Assembly (NCBI GenBank): GCA_027625915.1
Contig: JANTQA010000008.1
Span: 12,339,001-12,403,000, forward strand
Origin: Anaeramoeba flamelloides
Taxonomy: Eukaryota; Metamonada; Anaeramoebidae
Length of the DNA: 64,000 nt
Reading direction: 5' to 3'
Shown here: positions 35,434 to 47,405 of the stretch, piece after piece
Position numbering within the stretch: the stretch's first letter is position 1
Layout of the letters: every line of letters begins with the position of its first letter
The notes under the pieces: generated by a model
Seen by the model: only the letters and a program-made list of their open reading frames with translations
Told to the model about the DNA's origin: nothing
The model's database searches: none
Made by a program: the position numbers and the translations under genes

Positions 35434-35889
35434 CTATTTTTTTTTTTTTTTTTTTGTTTATTTTATTGATTATTTGTTTATAATTATATTATAAAAAGAA
35501 GTAATGAAAATTTTAATATTTTGTTTAAAAATATGAATTATTTTTGATAAAGATGAAGAATAAATGAAATGGAAATGGCGTATTATTTCAATTAATTATT
35601 TACAATCAAAAATCTAAAATATGTAAATATTGTTGATCTGTGTTATATTATTTTTATATTGGTTTCAATTTCAGATTAGAGACATCATATACAACATCAT
35701 ATACATTGAAATTTATTTTTTTTTAACACAGTTAAAACTGTTAAAATAATAACAATACAGGGTTTGTTTTTTTTTTAAATTTGAAAATAATATTTATTTT
35801 TTCAAATATTTTAATTATTTTTTTGTTTTTTGTTTTTGTTTTCATTTCATTTTTTGAATTAATTTATAGTTTTCGTTCTTTTTTCCAGT
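35434..35889. other. Probable intron or upstream region of the Asn-rich gene
   Basis: Starts (minus strand sense) with an adenine run before the TAG acceptor. No convincing first exon was located. Confidence 0.35.
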
Positions 35890-36110
35890 TACTTAATCTT
35901 TTTGATTTGATCTGGAACTTTTTTTCGAATGGTTGATATTTAGCTATAGTTCAGTTGTTCTTTTAAATAGAAAAATCAAAATAAAATTAGGTAATGATAT
36001 CTAATCATTTGATCGATAAATATTGATTAATGGAATTTAAACAAATTTGACAATATATTTTTTTGTTGTGCTCACTCTAAAATTAGGTTGAACAGAGCTT
36101 TATTTTAACT
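35890..36110 (-). repeat. Dispersed repeat, inverted copy of the 54.2/63.2 kb family
   Basis: On the minus strand it contains AAAAAAATATATTGTCAAA and GATCAAATGATTAGATATCA, matching 54295-54390 and 63245-63330. The copy is truncated relative to the other two. Confidence 0.6.
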
Positions 36111-36744
36111 ATTTTGATGAATTTTTTTGGTTGTGGAGTGGGTTTAAAGGGTTAAATAATTGTTAACATTTCGATTAGTTTAATATTTTAATTTGAGTAT
36201 TTCTTATAATAATTATTCAATAAGATTTTTTTTTCAAAAATTGAATTTGGGGATATTTTATTCATAATGAAATTAATAGTTTTATTTTTGTTCGTTTAAT
36301 TGTTCTGATTTGGTAAATTCCAAAATAAAATAAATTGGAAATTGATAATGAAAATTTTTGAAGAGAACATGTACAGTTTTCATAAATTCGCTAATAATAA
36401 TCTAATTATTATTACGACATAATTATTAGGTTTTGAAATATTTTTGAGAGATAGGAAGAAAAAAAAAAAAAAATGGTGGGAATGAATAAAATTTTTTCTT
36501 TTATTATTTTTACATTTTTAATATTGTTCATTTGATTTGTAGTTGAATACAAGTTAACAAAGTTGTCAAAAAAAAAAGAATTTTTTTTGGGTGAATGTTG
36601 GTATTCAAGAAGATGGATACAATATCAGTAAAAATTTCGGTTCTGTAAGAAAATGTTAATAAAAAAAAAAGATTCATGTCTCAAAGAATTATCCTTTTTG
36701 ATTTTTTTCTATTTTTCCCCTTACTAAATCTTCTTTTTTTTTTG

Positions 36745-37270
36745 GGAAGAAGAGTTGCAACGGAAATAGATCAAGTGGTTACTTGATAATACTGTAAGAC
36801 ACTGAAACACAAAAGTATGAGTAACTTGAAAAGAAAAACGAAAAAAAAAAGTCAAAAAATGACTAAAGCTTTAAAGTAAATCAAATCAAATATAAAAAAA
36901 AAAAAGAAATTACAACAATTAAATAACGATCCCCAAGTGGACATTCATGATCAATTATTAAATCAAATTATTAAATCAACCAAAAGTATTGTGGCTGTGT
37001 TTTTGGGAATCCTTAATTAAAGATAGCATTGGTTTTTTTTTTTTTTGATTTTTTACCAATTGCTTCTTATAAACCTATTTTTTTTTTCTTTTTTCTTTTC
37101 TTTTTCTTTTTTCCTTTTTTCTTTCTTTTTTTTGCTTTTGCTTTTTTAAACATAAAAAATTTGGGTGTGTCTTTTCCTTAAACAATCGTGAAATCTATGT
37201 TTTTACACTTAAATTTCCTCAAAGGTAATTTAAGTAGCAGGACATTTAGAGTGTAATTTACACTTCTTCC
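36745..37270. mobile_element. ~525 bp element with GGAAGAAG inverted ends
   Basis: The left end GGGAAGAAGAGTTGCAAC and right end TGTAATTTACACTTCTTCC are imperfect inverted copies. A longer relative lies at 50872-52605, and solo right ends lie near 2.6 and 41.9 kb. No ORF. Confidence 0.55.
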
Positions 37271-37902
37271 ATCAATAATAATAATTATCCTTTTTTATCA
37301 AAACTATTTTTCAAAAATTTTGACTCACTTTATAATGTTAATGGAAGTTTTTTTGTGTGTTTATCCCATAATTCTTATCAAAAAAATATTTTCAATTTTT
37401 AGATCAGAATCATTTTTTTTAATTACTTCAAATTTTTTGTTTTGCTTTTTCAAATTTTTGTTTTTCTTTTGTTTTTTTTTTTAAGTTACTCATTTGTAAA
37501 AATTTTTTTCATTTCAAGATCGATAGTCACTTGGTAAAAGCGTGTTATTCTAATATTATTGAAATCAAGTGAAAATGATTTTAGAGAAATAATATATATA
37601 TCTATGGAATTTTATTTCATCTTATTTACAAGATCGAAATGAACATTATTGTTTTTTTCAATGATTGACACTAAGAATTTTTATTTTTCAATATTTAAAG
37701 AAAATATATAAACTATCTTTCATAATAATTGGCCCATTAAAAATTAAATTTTAAAGAAAAATATTTTTAATAATTGAAGTTATCTATTATAATATAAAAA
37801 TTTCGATTTTAATATTCAATACTATACTCAAGAGATATTTATTTTTTGTCTAAAAATAATTGAAAAAAAAATAAAAAAAACTGTTAAAAAAAATTGGGAC
37901 AT

Positions 37903-38085
37903 TTATTTTGAATGGAGCATTACATAAAAAATAGACAATTTTAATAAGTAAAAAAATCCATTTATCGATTCTCCTTCCATTTGAATAACTAAATCTAATC
38001 TTTTTTTCATATTTGAAACCAAAATTTGCATTAATTCATCTGTTACTTTTTTCAAATTTTTCATTATCATTTTCCATTTTAACAA
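37903..38085 (-). CDS. Possible terminal exon with a helical segment
   Basis: A minus-strand open frame with TDELMQILVSNMKKRLDLV and a TAA at 37903, preceded by TTTTTTCAACAG at about 38090, the best pyrimidine-type acceptor in the area. Its phase does not fit the obvious donor of the CCCH gene upstream (38777), so it may belong to that gene through an unseen exon, or to nothing. Confidence 0.3.
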   Translation of the reverse strand: MLKWKMIMKNLKKVTDELMQILVSNMKKRLDLVIQMEGESINGFFYLLKLSIFYVMLHSK

Positions 38086-38660
38086 AACGCTGTTGAAAAA
38101 ATAAAAAAGAGAAAAAATGATTTATTTGCAAACTTTTCATTGTGAGAGGAAAAACTTCAAAACGATACAAAAGCAATTCATTACTCAAATGTAAGGTGGG
38201 CCATTTATTATGAAATTTGGTTTAGTTTGATTAGATTTAATTCTCACGTATATCAACTATCCTTAGATGTGTATTATCCTACTTATATCTTTTTTATTCT
38301 TCAGAGATGAATTATATAAAAAATTATTGATATTTGGAAATTTTTTTTGGAAAGTTTTGAAAGAAACAAAGTTTTTATGTGTTATAATTAACTGTCTAAA
38401 TTATTTCTTATCCTTAAATGGATTTTTAAACTTTATTTTTTGAAAAAAAAATGGAGCACAGTCTCCCAAAAATTTTAAATATCTTATTATAAAGATTTCA
38501 ATTTTTTTTTTTGTTGAAAAAGATCAACAATAATCTTGTTCATTTTGCTTGAACAAAAACAAAAAAAAAAAAAAGTCTATAAATCTGAATTCAGTAAATA
38601 ACATTATTCAATCTAATAGATTCTTTTTTTTTCTGAGCTCAAAAAAAAAAAAAAAAGAAT

Positions 38661-41600
38661 TTAAGAAGAATGACGATGATCTTTGTGAAATTTTTTTGAA
38701 TCAAAACATAGAAAGTAAAAATTTTTAATCGAAAAAGAATAATAATAAAATACAAAAAAAAAAAATATTAATTTTACTTGTTCGTTTTGATAACCTGAAC
38801 CAAGAAGATTATTTGTTTGAGTATTATTGTTGTTATTTGAAGATAATTTAAAACCAAATTTGCAATCGCATATCTCAAAACTCTTTTTCCAATCATACCA
38901 AATTTTTTCGATAACTTGAAATGTATCCATTTCTATTAATTTACCTTTTTTTCTAACTTGACAAGTCTGATTTTTCAAATTACGATCGCCTAAAACGACA
39001 AAAAAATCTGCAATACTTTGGGAAATGATTTTTGATAAATTTTCTGTTTTAATGATGTTTCCAAACGAAGTTTCCAGTTTTAAATAGACATCAATTCCAT
39101 TATCTAAAAAGGCTCTTCTTACAAGATTGGAATATTTAGTTACAGTTTTATCATTAGAATACAACACAGCCAATTCCAAATATGGTTTCCTTCTATATCG
39201 GCATATTAATTGCTCCAATTGTATTTCGTCTGGTGTTAATTTAAATCTTTCATTTTGTGAAGAAATATTTTCTTTATTCCTTTCTTTCATACTTTCTTTA
39301 TTTCTTTCTTTCATACTTTCTCTATTCCTTTCTTTCATGTTTTCTTTTTTTGCATTTTTCGAGATCTGATTCCCATTTTGATTAAATTCATTAAAAGTAG
39401 AAAGATTTTTTTGTTCATAATACCCCTTTAATATGAAAATAATTTTAAAATTAAGAATATAAAATTTAGAAAATAATTAAATTCAGTTTTTAAAAATGAA
39501 ATGGTTTATTTTTTTAATTAGAACGGTTTTTTTTTTTCATGAATATCATCTCAATAAGAAAAAATAACAATTAACAAAAATTTTCAGATCACAAACAGTT
39601 TTTGAAACGAGTTCCTAAAAAAAACTACGAAAATACTAGAAAATAAACGAATTTTTTCAAACACAGTTTAAATCAGAGAAGAATGTTGTTTAAATATAAT
39701 GTGTGTGATAATTTTTTTTTAATTTAATTTTATCATGAAAAGAAAAAACGTCTTAAATGTTACAAAATCTTGAAAAAAATTTTTCATCTCTCTAAAACTC
39801 TTGGTAATTGTTTTTTTTAAATCTTTTTGGCTTTTAAAACCCTTAGGGTTTTCACAAATTGAACAAAAAAAATATGTACAATAATCCCTGTTACCTGATC
39901 TAAATATTTTTTTATTGGGAAATAAATATTTCCGAAATAATTTGCCTTAATTTTTGAAATAAAACACAAAAAAAAAATTAATACTTTGAAGAGCATTTCC
40001 GAATTAAAATTTTAAAGAATTCAATTAGTTAGATTAATTTATCACGATTCAAAGTTGTTTTTTATTTTTTGATTTAAAAAGATAATTTTTTTAAACTTTT
40101 TGATTTTTTTTGTTAGGTTCTTTTTCTCTCAAAAAAAAAAAGTAAAGAAACCATTAAAATATTGGATTATGGAATGGATCTGTAGATGAGAATTATTTAT
40201 TTTTTTTTTGTTCTTGAAAATAAAATAAAAAATTTACCTGAAATACCGATAATTATTAATTATTAAAGAAAAAAAACAAATATAAACACCATTAAAAATT
40301 TATTTTCAGTGATTTTGGACTTGTTGAAAAAAATCGATCTTTATTGTTTTTCGAGTATTTTTGATGTTTTTACAATTTCCCTTTCTAAAAGGCAAATCTA
40401 TCGAATTTATTTTTTTTTTATTTAAGTTTGTACTAACGGGTGTTTGAAATATTCCCAAAAATCGAAAATACTCGAAAATTTTTTTACCAATTTTTAAAAA
40501 CACATTTTGAAGAACTTTTAAGAAAGTGTAGTGTTCAGAGATAAACGTTTATGGTAAAATAACAATTTTATTTTTCTTCAAAATATATTTTTTGAATTTT
40601 CTACTTTAAGCCCCTCTAAAGAATTTTTTTGGTATCTATTGAGTGTATTTTAGTATGTTAGCATTTGGGTTTTGCATGGATTTGTGGTATGTTTGGGTTT
40701 GGTGGGGGTTGTGTTGGTATAGGTGGGGGTATGTTGGATTTGATTAAACCAGTTTCTCTTCTGGGATGGGAAGTTAAATCAGGTTTGGTTAACCTTGGGT
40801 AGGGTATATGTATGCACTAAATTAGATATTACTTTGCTATTTTGGATTGCCTTTAAGATTACAAAATTATGAGTAATGATATGTAATTGGAAATTGTCAT
40901 TACAAACACATTTTCTCTCATTGGTTTATATCATTAAACAATTATCCGAAATGTTACTGTTACCTAAGATACCAATTACTTTCACACAAAATGGGTAGAG
41001 TACTATTCCCGAAATTTGAAATTTTTAGAATGGTAAATTCTCGTCCCAAAAAAATATATTCTATTCTAAAATTCCAATTTTATCATTAAATAGAGTGTGT
41101 TGGTACTAGAGTTTCTTAGAAGTCGTCCAAACAGTGTTTTTTATAGTGGTTAAAAAATTTTGGAGTATTTTCGATTTTTGGATATTTTCGGGAATATTTG
41201 ATAGATCGGTAATAACTTGAAAAATATTGAAGAATTCTATTTTGAAATTAAAAAGAAAATGAGAAATAAAATTACCGTTTGGGATGAATAAATATTTTGA
41301 TTAGAATTCAGTTGCTGTGTTTTTAAAGGTTGTTGAAAAGATGTTGAATTAACGTTATTATAATTATTTGGATAAAACGATGAATCAGAATTTTCTCCAT
41401 AATTTTGATTGGAATTTTTCATTGATATTTGCTGATATTTGCCGTCACTAATATACACAGGTGGGCCAGTATATTCTGGTCGTCGTGGATCGTCGCTTAA
41501 CTATTTTTGTATTTAAAAATTAAACATATACATGTTAAAAAAGAGTTCAGTGGTTAAAAATCTTTAATAAACTTTATTTGTTTTGAAAAAAATCTCCAAT

Positions 41601-44600
41601 TATTTAGATTATAAAAGTAATGAAAAAACTAAAAATTTATTAATGAGCGATTTTTTCAAAATAAAAATTTTAAGTGTTAGTGATAATAAAATAATTAAAA
41701 ACAATTTATAGGAACTATGAATTAGGTCAATTAGAGCAAACTTGATTTTTTTTTCAATTGATTCTAATATTTAATTTTTTTTGTAAATGCTTTTTCAATT
41801 TAAAGATATTTTGGGTATGCCCGTCCAATTAATAGCTGTGGAATCTATGGTTCATCGCTATTGTATTTTACTTTAAGAAATTTAAGTAAAAGGGCATCTT
41901 GAGTCTAATTTACACTTCATCAATAATAATAATATAGCAATTTATTATTTTTATTATTATTTATAATAAACTCTAAAAAAAAACATTGACAATCGCCATC
42001 TATTTGAGTTGTACTTTTTATTGTTTATCTTAATATATTTCAAGTAAACTGGCAATTCTAAATGAATGGAATTTCGAAGAATTGAAAAAAGATAATTGAG
42101 ACAAAATTTTATGCCCGTTAAGGGATTAGCATCAACCACAGAGAAATCTACAATTAAAGTATATCCCTATTGAAGGTAAATCATATTAATGCCCCAGGAT
42201 TGATTTGTCTCTAAAAAATCGATTATCAAAATAGTAATATTTATTGATCCAAATCAATGAAAAATATTTCTTGTATTAGTAAAAAATTTCAATAATTTCA
42301 GAAAAAAAATCTGCGTTTTGAGACATATTTAAAGAATGAATTAACAAGTTTTCAGGCTTCAAAGTTTCAAAATACCTTTCTTAAATTTGTGGCAAAATGT
42401 AGATTAGTAGCTAAAAAATTCAATTTTTTTAAAACAATTAAATATAATGAGAATATAGATTATTTTAACAAATTATTTTGCACATATTGAAAATACATTG
42501 ATAAAACAACTAGTTTCCTAAAAGGGGAAACAAAGAAAATCAATCTTTTGGTTTTTATGTTCATAATTATTGAGTAAATAATTGAAATTATAAAAATTAT
42601 AAAATAGTTAATTTTGATTGTTTTATATATTAATTATTAAATGTTGGAATATTATTATTTTGAGTTTCCATTTTTAGTTGCGGAAAAGGAATAAAAAAAA
42701 TATTATCCGTAAAATGAAAATTTTTTAATAATGATCCTTAGTAAAAAATGAAATAATTTATTCTTCAATAATTTTTATAGTAGATTTTTTAGACCACAGA
42801 AACCTTTCGATCCATGAAGCACTAATATCATTCACTCTCCAATTACAACATACTTTTTTTATAGCCGAATCTAGAGTGTATATAATTGCTTAAGTGTAGG
42901 TATCCCTAATAGATTCGTGATCTTCAATACAAATGACAATTATTTGGCATTTGTTTTGTCGATTACAAATTCATTAGTTACACCCGTCCTTAAATTACAA
43001 TTATAGGTAATTTGTAGTTAGGAAAATACAAGTTCTTCCTAAAAGAGATTGAAAATGAAAATATTTGATGAAGAGAGTAAGTACATTTTACTAATTTTGA
43101 GTGCCACCTGTTAATGCGAAACTGAACTATTCAAATCATTTCTTTAACTAATTAAATTAGTATTTTAATAAATATGAGAGTCGGATATATCCATTAGTAT
43201 CATATATTTAAATACCAACTAAAAAATGGAAATCAAAAAAATGAAGAATTTGATCAAGAAAAATTAAAAAAAAATCATTTATTTATTGATCTTATCTGTA
43301 GCCTCTGAGATAATTAATTGTTCTTTAATGGTTTTATTTTCAATTTTGAACGGAAAAAAATTTTTGTTTGTGAAATTTTTTGATTAACAAATTACTTTCT
43401 ATTTCTAAAAAATTCCCAAAAATGAATTTTTTAATCTAATTCTAGTTTTGGTTTAGAAAATAGGATATTTTTTGAGAATTCTTCTTCAGAAATAAAGATT
43501 TATTGGGCGTATTGGTTTGGTTTGATAATTATTTATATTCAATTAAATTGAAAAATCAAAATAATTCTGAATTCGTTCTTTAAATTTTTTCACCTTTTTC
43601 TTTTTTGTTTGGTCGAATCTTTTGTAGTTGTTTTTTGATTCCAGAATTCAATTCCCTTTCTTACTTTTTTTGAAATAGTATCCTTTGTTTTGGCTTCGTT
43701 TGATAAAAATATTTGAAAATTGAATTTTGAAAACAAATTAATAAAAAAATGGTTTTGTTAAAAATAATAACAAATAGTAATGGGACGAGAAATCCAAGGT
43801 AGTGAATTGTTTGGATTAATCCAAATTAAGAAGATTAATAGAAAAAACAAATCTTTGAAAATAGACTTTGGTTTTAATTTTTTAATTCATTGATTTCAAC
43901 AAAGTTTTCTGGAAAGGTGAGCTTTCATGTTTGGTCATCTAAACGAAAAGATTTGTTTCAAATACACACCTTCTAGGGTTATTTTTTTTGGTTTTCTGGG
44001 ATTAATGTCGATCATCACCATAAACACATTTCTAGATCCAAAACCTAATTTCATAAAACTCAAAAATTTAAACAAAAAAATGTTCAAAAAGTTGAAAAAT
44101 TAAAGATTCTACTATTATTTACTTTGGGTTCGCTTTATTTTCACAAATAGAACAGTGTATGGTATTTTGGTTTCAAGGTTCCAATACCATGTCGCACTCA
44201 AAAAATTTTTTTTCAGTAAAGTTTTTCTCAATTAAAATTTTTCAAATTTTTAAAATGTACCTCCTTCCTTAAATGGATTTTCCTTTTTGAAATTTGAGAT
44301 CGAACCAATATTTGGTATTTGAATAAAATTCAATCATGCACATTATCAAAAATTTTCATTTATTATTCTGAAAGATTTGATGATTCCAAAAGACTTTTTC
44401 TCAAGACAACCAATTCTTTTCAAACCCAAAAAAACACAGAATTGCTGACAAGTGGTGTACTTAATTAAAAAATCAGTAAAGAAAGCAAATGGCAAATTTT
44501 AATTGATTCAAATCAATACAAATGTGTTTTCAATTTTTTTTAAAAAAATAGGTTTTTTGAAAAGTGTTTATTGATTGTGCATCAAGGAGTTAATAATTCC

Positions 44601-45380
44601 AAAACCAAAATAATAAATTTTTTGTCTGAGCAACTTTATATCAGAAGTGTTGTTTTTGAATTTTGGTGTTTACTTATTTTAAGAGATTGGGGGTTGTGTG
44701 GAAAATTCTCAAAAATTTTGAAAAATAAAATTCAATCAAAATAATGTATGTTTGGAAAAAAAACAAGTAAAAAAACAAACGTAATGGTAGTTTTGTGTTT
44801 CGAAAAAAAATCAGTGTCAAAGGTTTTAAATAAGGAAAAATCAATTTAATTTTGTTGGAAACCAATGCTTTTTTTTTCTTACAAAACCGTTTAAATTCTA
44901 AATCCGTTTTTTGTTAGGTATCGAATTTTTAATGAATTTTGACTCAAATAACAAGAAATAGGTTCTTCAATTGAGAACTTTTCCAAAAATATAAAGGAAA
45001 TCATTTGAAAAAAAAAGAAAAGTTGTAATAACGGATTAATAAATTGTCAAAAACCAATTTTTAGGAATAAAACGATTCAGAATGTCAAAGGTGTGTGTCG
45101 GTTTGTGTCTGTTTTTGTTTCAATTCGTATGGCTACTGCTTTTTTTTTATTTTCTTTTGTAGAAAAGGGTGTGACAAGAAATAAAAGAAGGTAAATAGGA
45201 AGAATCAAAAACACATACTTCTTTTCCATGTAAAAAGCGACACTGCTCTCCCATCTTACAAGTACCCAGACTCCAGTATTTACAAGGCACGGTATATAGT
45301 CTTGGATCAAATTTGTTATACACGATCGTTTTTGATCCAAAATAAATCGTTGCATTTTCTGATGATTCTTTATTATACAT
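38661..45380 (-). CDS. CCCH zinc-finger protein with an anticodon-binding-like domain
   Basis: Exons 45380-45219, 41500-41276 and from 39425 to a donor at 38778 join in phase zero. If the donor is not used the frame stops at 38661. Introns of 3718 bp (GTATGT...ATAG) and 1850 bp (GTAATT...AAAG) are very long for this window. Exon 1 (54 residues) ends in one CCCH finger: Cys-x7-Cys-x5-Cys-x3-His, CKYWSLGTCKMGEQCRFLH. Exon 2 continues LSDDPRRPEYTGPPVY, then turns Asn/Gln-rich. Exon 3 has three MKERNRES-type octapeptides (159-182). After them comes a ~100-residue alpha/beta region, YLELAVLYSN to IADFFVVLGDRN, that resembles the anticodon-binding fold of class II tRNA synthetases and NCOA5. An RNA-related role is inferred. 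Joining exon 1 to exon 2 is the least certain step. Confidence 0.6.
39267..39338 (-). repeat. Coding 24 bp tandem repeat, three units
   Basis: Encodes MKERNRES, MKERNKES and MKERNKEN in the exon above. The near-identity of the units suggests recent slippage. Confidence 0.85.
40660..40815 (+). other. G-rich, strand-asymmetric block inside an intron
   Basis: The plus strand has many short G runs (GGGTTTGGTGGGGGTT, ATAGGTGGGGGTATG, CTTGGGTAGGG) and few C, against an A+T-rich background. It lies within the 1.85 kb intron of the CCCH gene, so the transcript would be C-rich here. No ORF or known motif was seen. Confidence 0.6.
41830..41930 (+). repeat. Solo right end of the GGAAGAAG-terminal element
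   Basis: Ends AGTCTAATTTACACTTCATC, matching 37230-37270 and 52570-52605. No left partner was found. Confidence 0.45.
41957..42166 (-). pseudogene. Coding-like relic of an unknown protein
   Basis: An open minus-strand frame of about 70 residues, beginning GYTLIVDFSVVDANPLTGIK and continuing into IHLELPVYLKYIKI and NRWRLSMFF, with a TAA at 41957. Amino-acid use looks coding and the strand matches the surrounding gene, but it lies inside a predicted intron. TTAA followed by GGGATTAGC at 42119 resembles a TTAA-element end. The protein family is not recognised. Confidence 0.4.
42758..43010 (-). pseudogene. Decayed coding sequence, possibly a transposase relic
   Basis: Minus-strand reading VICIEDHESIRDTYT, one stop, then AIIYTLDSAIKKVCCNWRVN and SASWIERFLWSKKSTIK before TAA at 42758. 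A further 5' piece (LRTGVTNEFVIDKTNAK) is in another frame. Composition is clearly coding. It ends close to the border of the 1.2 kb TTAA element at 43069. No family was recognised. Confidence 0.45.
43069..44272 (-). mobile_element. 1.2 kb TTAA element, copy 2
   Basis: Left end GAGAGTAAGTACATTTTA after TGAA; right end GTACCTCCTTCC before TTAA at 44269-44272. It aligns along its full length with 7143-8355. Minus-strand reading includes GSRNVFMVMIDINPRKPKK, then LEGVYLKQIFSFR near 43950 and IFLSNEAKTKDTISKKVRKG near 43700, with stops between. It lies wholly inside the 3.7 kb intron of the CCCH gene, in the sense orientation. Confidence 0.7.
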
Positions 45381-47405
45381 CTCCTTTTGAGTGATCAAAC
45401 CAAGTAATTAAGGTGAAGAATTGAAAACTTGTGATCAGAATTGATTAAAAAAAAATGAAAAAAAAAATATTAGGAAAAATTAATAATTCTCTTAATATTT
45501 TTCAAGGTCTTAAGAATTTGGAATTGTTAGGAGCTTTCTCATTAAATATTTGTTGAAACAGTTCTAATAATGAGTTTTTATTTTTCATTCCATATTCGGA
45601 AATAAAATCAATTTTGGGAAATAATCGGAGAAAAAAGTAAAAAAGGAAATATTAAATATATTTCTAACAATTTCTATAACTTCTTTATTAAAACGAAACT
45701 AAAAAAGAGATTACGTTGATTGTTTTGACCCATTACTATTTATTATTATTTTTTTAACAAGAGAATTTTTTTCTATAATTTTTTTTCGAAATTCTTTTTT
45801 CAAATATTTTTATCAAACTAAGTTAAAAGCAAAAGAAGATTATTTAAAAGATTAAAGGAAAATGATTGAAATATATAAATCCAAAAATTCCAATTTTTAA
45901 AAAAAGTAAACATGGTTAAAAATTTCTATCAGATTCAGAAATTTTTTAATTTTATTTTAATTGAAAATAAATAATTATAAAAATCAATCAATATTTTAGA
46001 AAAATCAATATTTTTGAAGATGTGCTTAAAATTATCCTATTTTCTGAACAATTTTTCGAAAAATATGAATTTGAAAATAGTAGAATTAATATTCATTATG
46101 GAATTTTCTCAGAAAATTGTATGTTATTTGAGAATCAAAATTAACCAAACAAAAAGTTTTTCCGTTCAAAATTGAAAAAAAAAAACAAGAGAAAAGAAGA
46201 ATTAATCTTATCAAAATTTAATTAAAAAATTTACTTTTTAAATGATTTTATTTTATTTTTATTGATCGGTTTTTGTTTTTTTTCTAATTCTTTATTTTTT
46301 CCTTTAATATGTAAATATTTTTTAAAATAGGATATATTTTACCACATTACTAATAAATTATCAATTTATTGAGGTAAATGAATGATTCAAATAATTATAT
46401 TAGTCATAAATCAATATGTTCAATATTTGTTAAAGGTATCTCAAATTTAAAACAAATGATATCTTAATCTTTAAAATTTTATTATTAATTCATTTTTTTT
46501 TTTTTTTTTTTGAAAAACAATAAAATGTTTAAGAATACTTCTCAGCAGAAGAAATATTTAATAAATAAAAAATCAATTTAAATGTTGAAATACACAATGT
46601 TTAGGAAGAAAAAAAAACTTTTAATTAAAAATAGTTTAAACAAATTAAAAAAAAAAAAAAAAACAACAACCCTAAAAATTTTTAATTCTATTATACAATT
46701 CCCTGTTTTTATATTTTAGAACCCTTATTTTTTTAGAAGTTACTAATGCCATCAGGGTTTACCTGGAATGATTTTATTTTTTTTTTTGGAAAAATTACGA
46801 ATGTATAAAAAAATTTAATAAAAAAGACATTGGTTTGTTACATGTATAACCCTTTCACTCCTATGAAAAAATTAAATTGAAATTTTCTAGCTAGATAAAA
46901 CAATTATTTGAATAAAACCATTATCCTTTATAAATAAGGTTTTATAAAATATTTAAAAATTCTAGAATTAGAAAATCCTCTGGATGTTTTATTTAATATT
47001 GTTGACACTATTTTGATTTTAAAAGTCTCGAGTCAACAAAAAAAGGTTTGTTTGATAGTAAAAGTCTTTTAAATACAAAGGTGAATTTTTGTTTAATTCA
47101 ACTTGGAAATATTTCTATTGATATAATACGAATAACTATAAATTTTACAGTTTTAAACTCATTTAAAATTTTTACTGAGTAATTATGTGTTTGTTATAAC
47201 AAGAAATTTTATTTTTTTGGGATGGCCAGTACTATCACAAAAATTGAAAAATATGGATTAAAAAATTAAACCAGATAAACAAAAATAATAAATATAATAT
47301 CTTAGAAAATATTCGAAATAAAGATTGATTCTTTATTTTGTTATTAGTTACGGATAAAAAAAAATTGACACTTTATTGAAAATTCTAAAAAAAATTTCGA
47401 AAGAA
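45381..47405. other. Non-coding A+T-rich spacer
   Basis: Upstream of the CCCH gene. Homopolymers and weak repeats only; no gene is supported over two kilobases. Confidence 0.45.
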
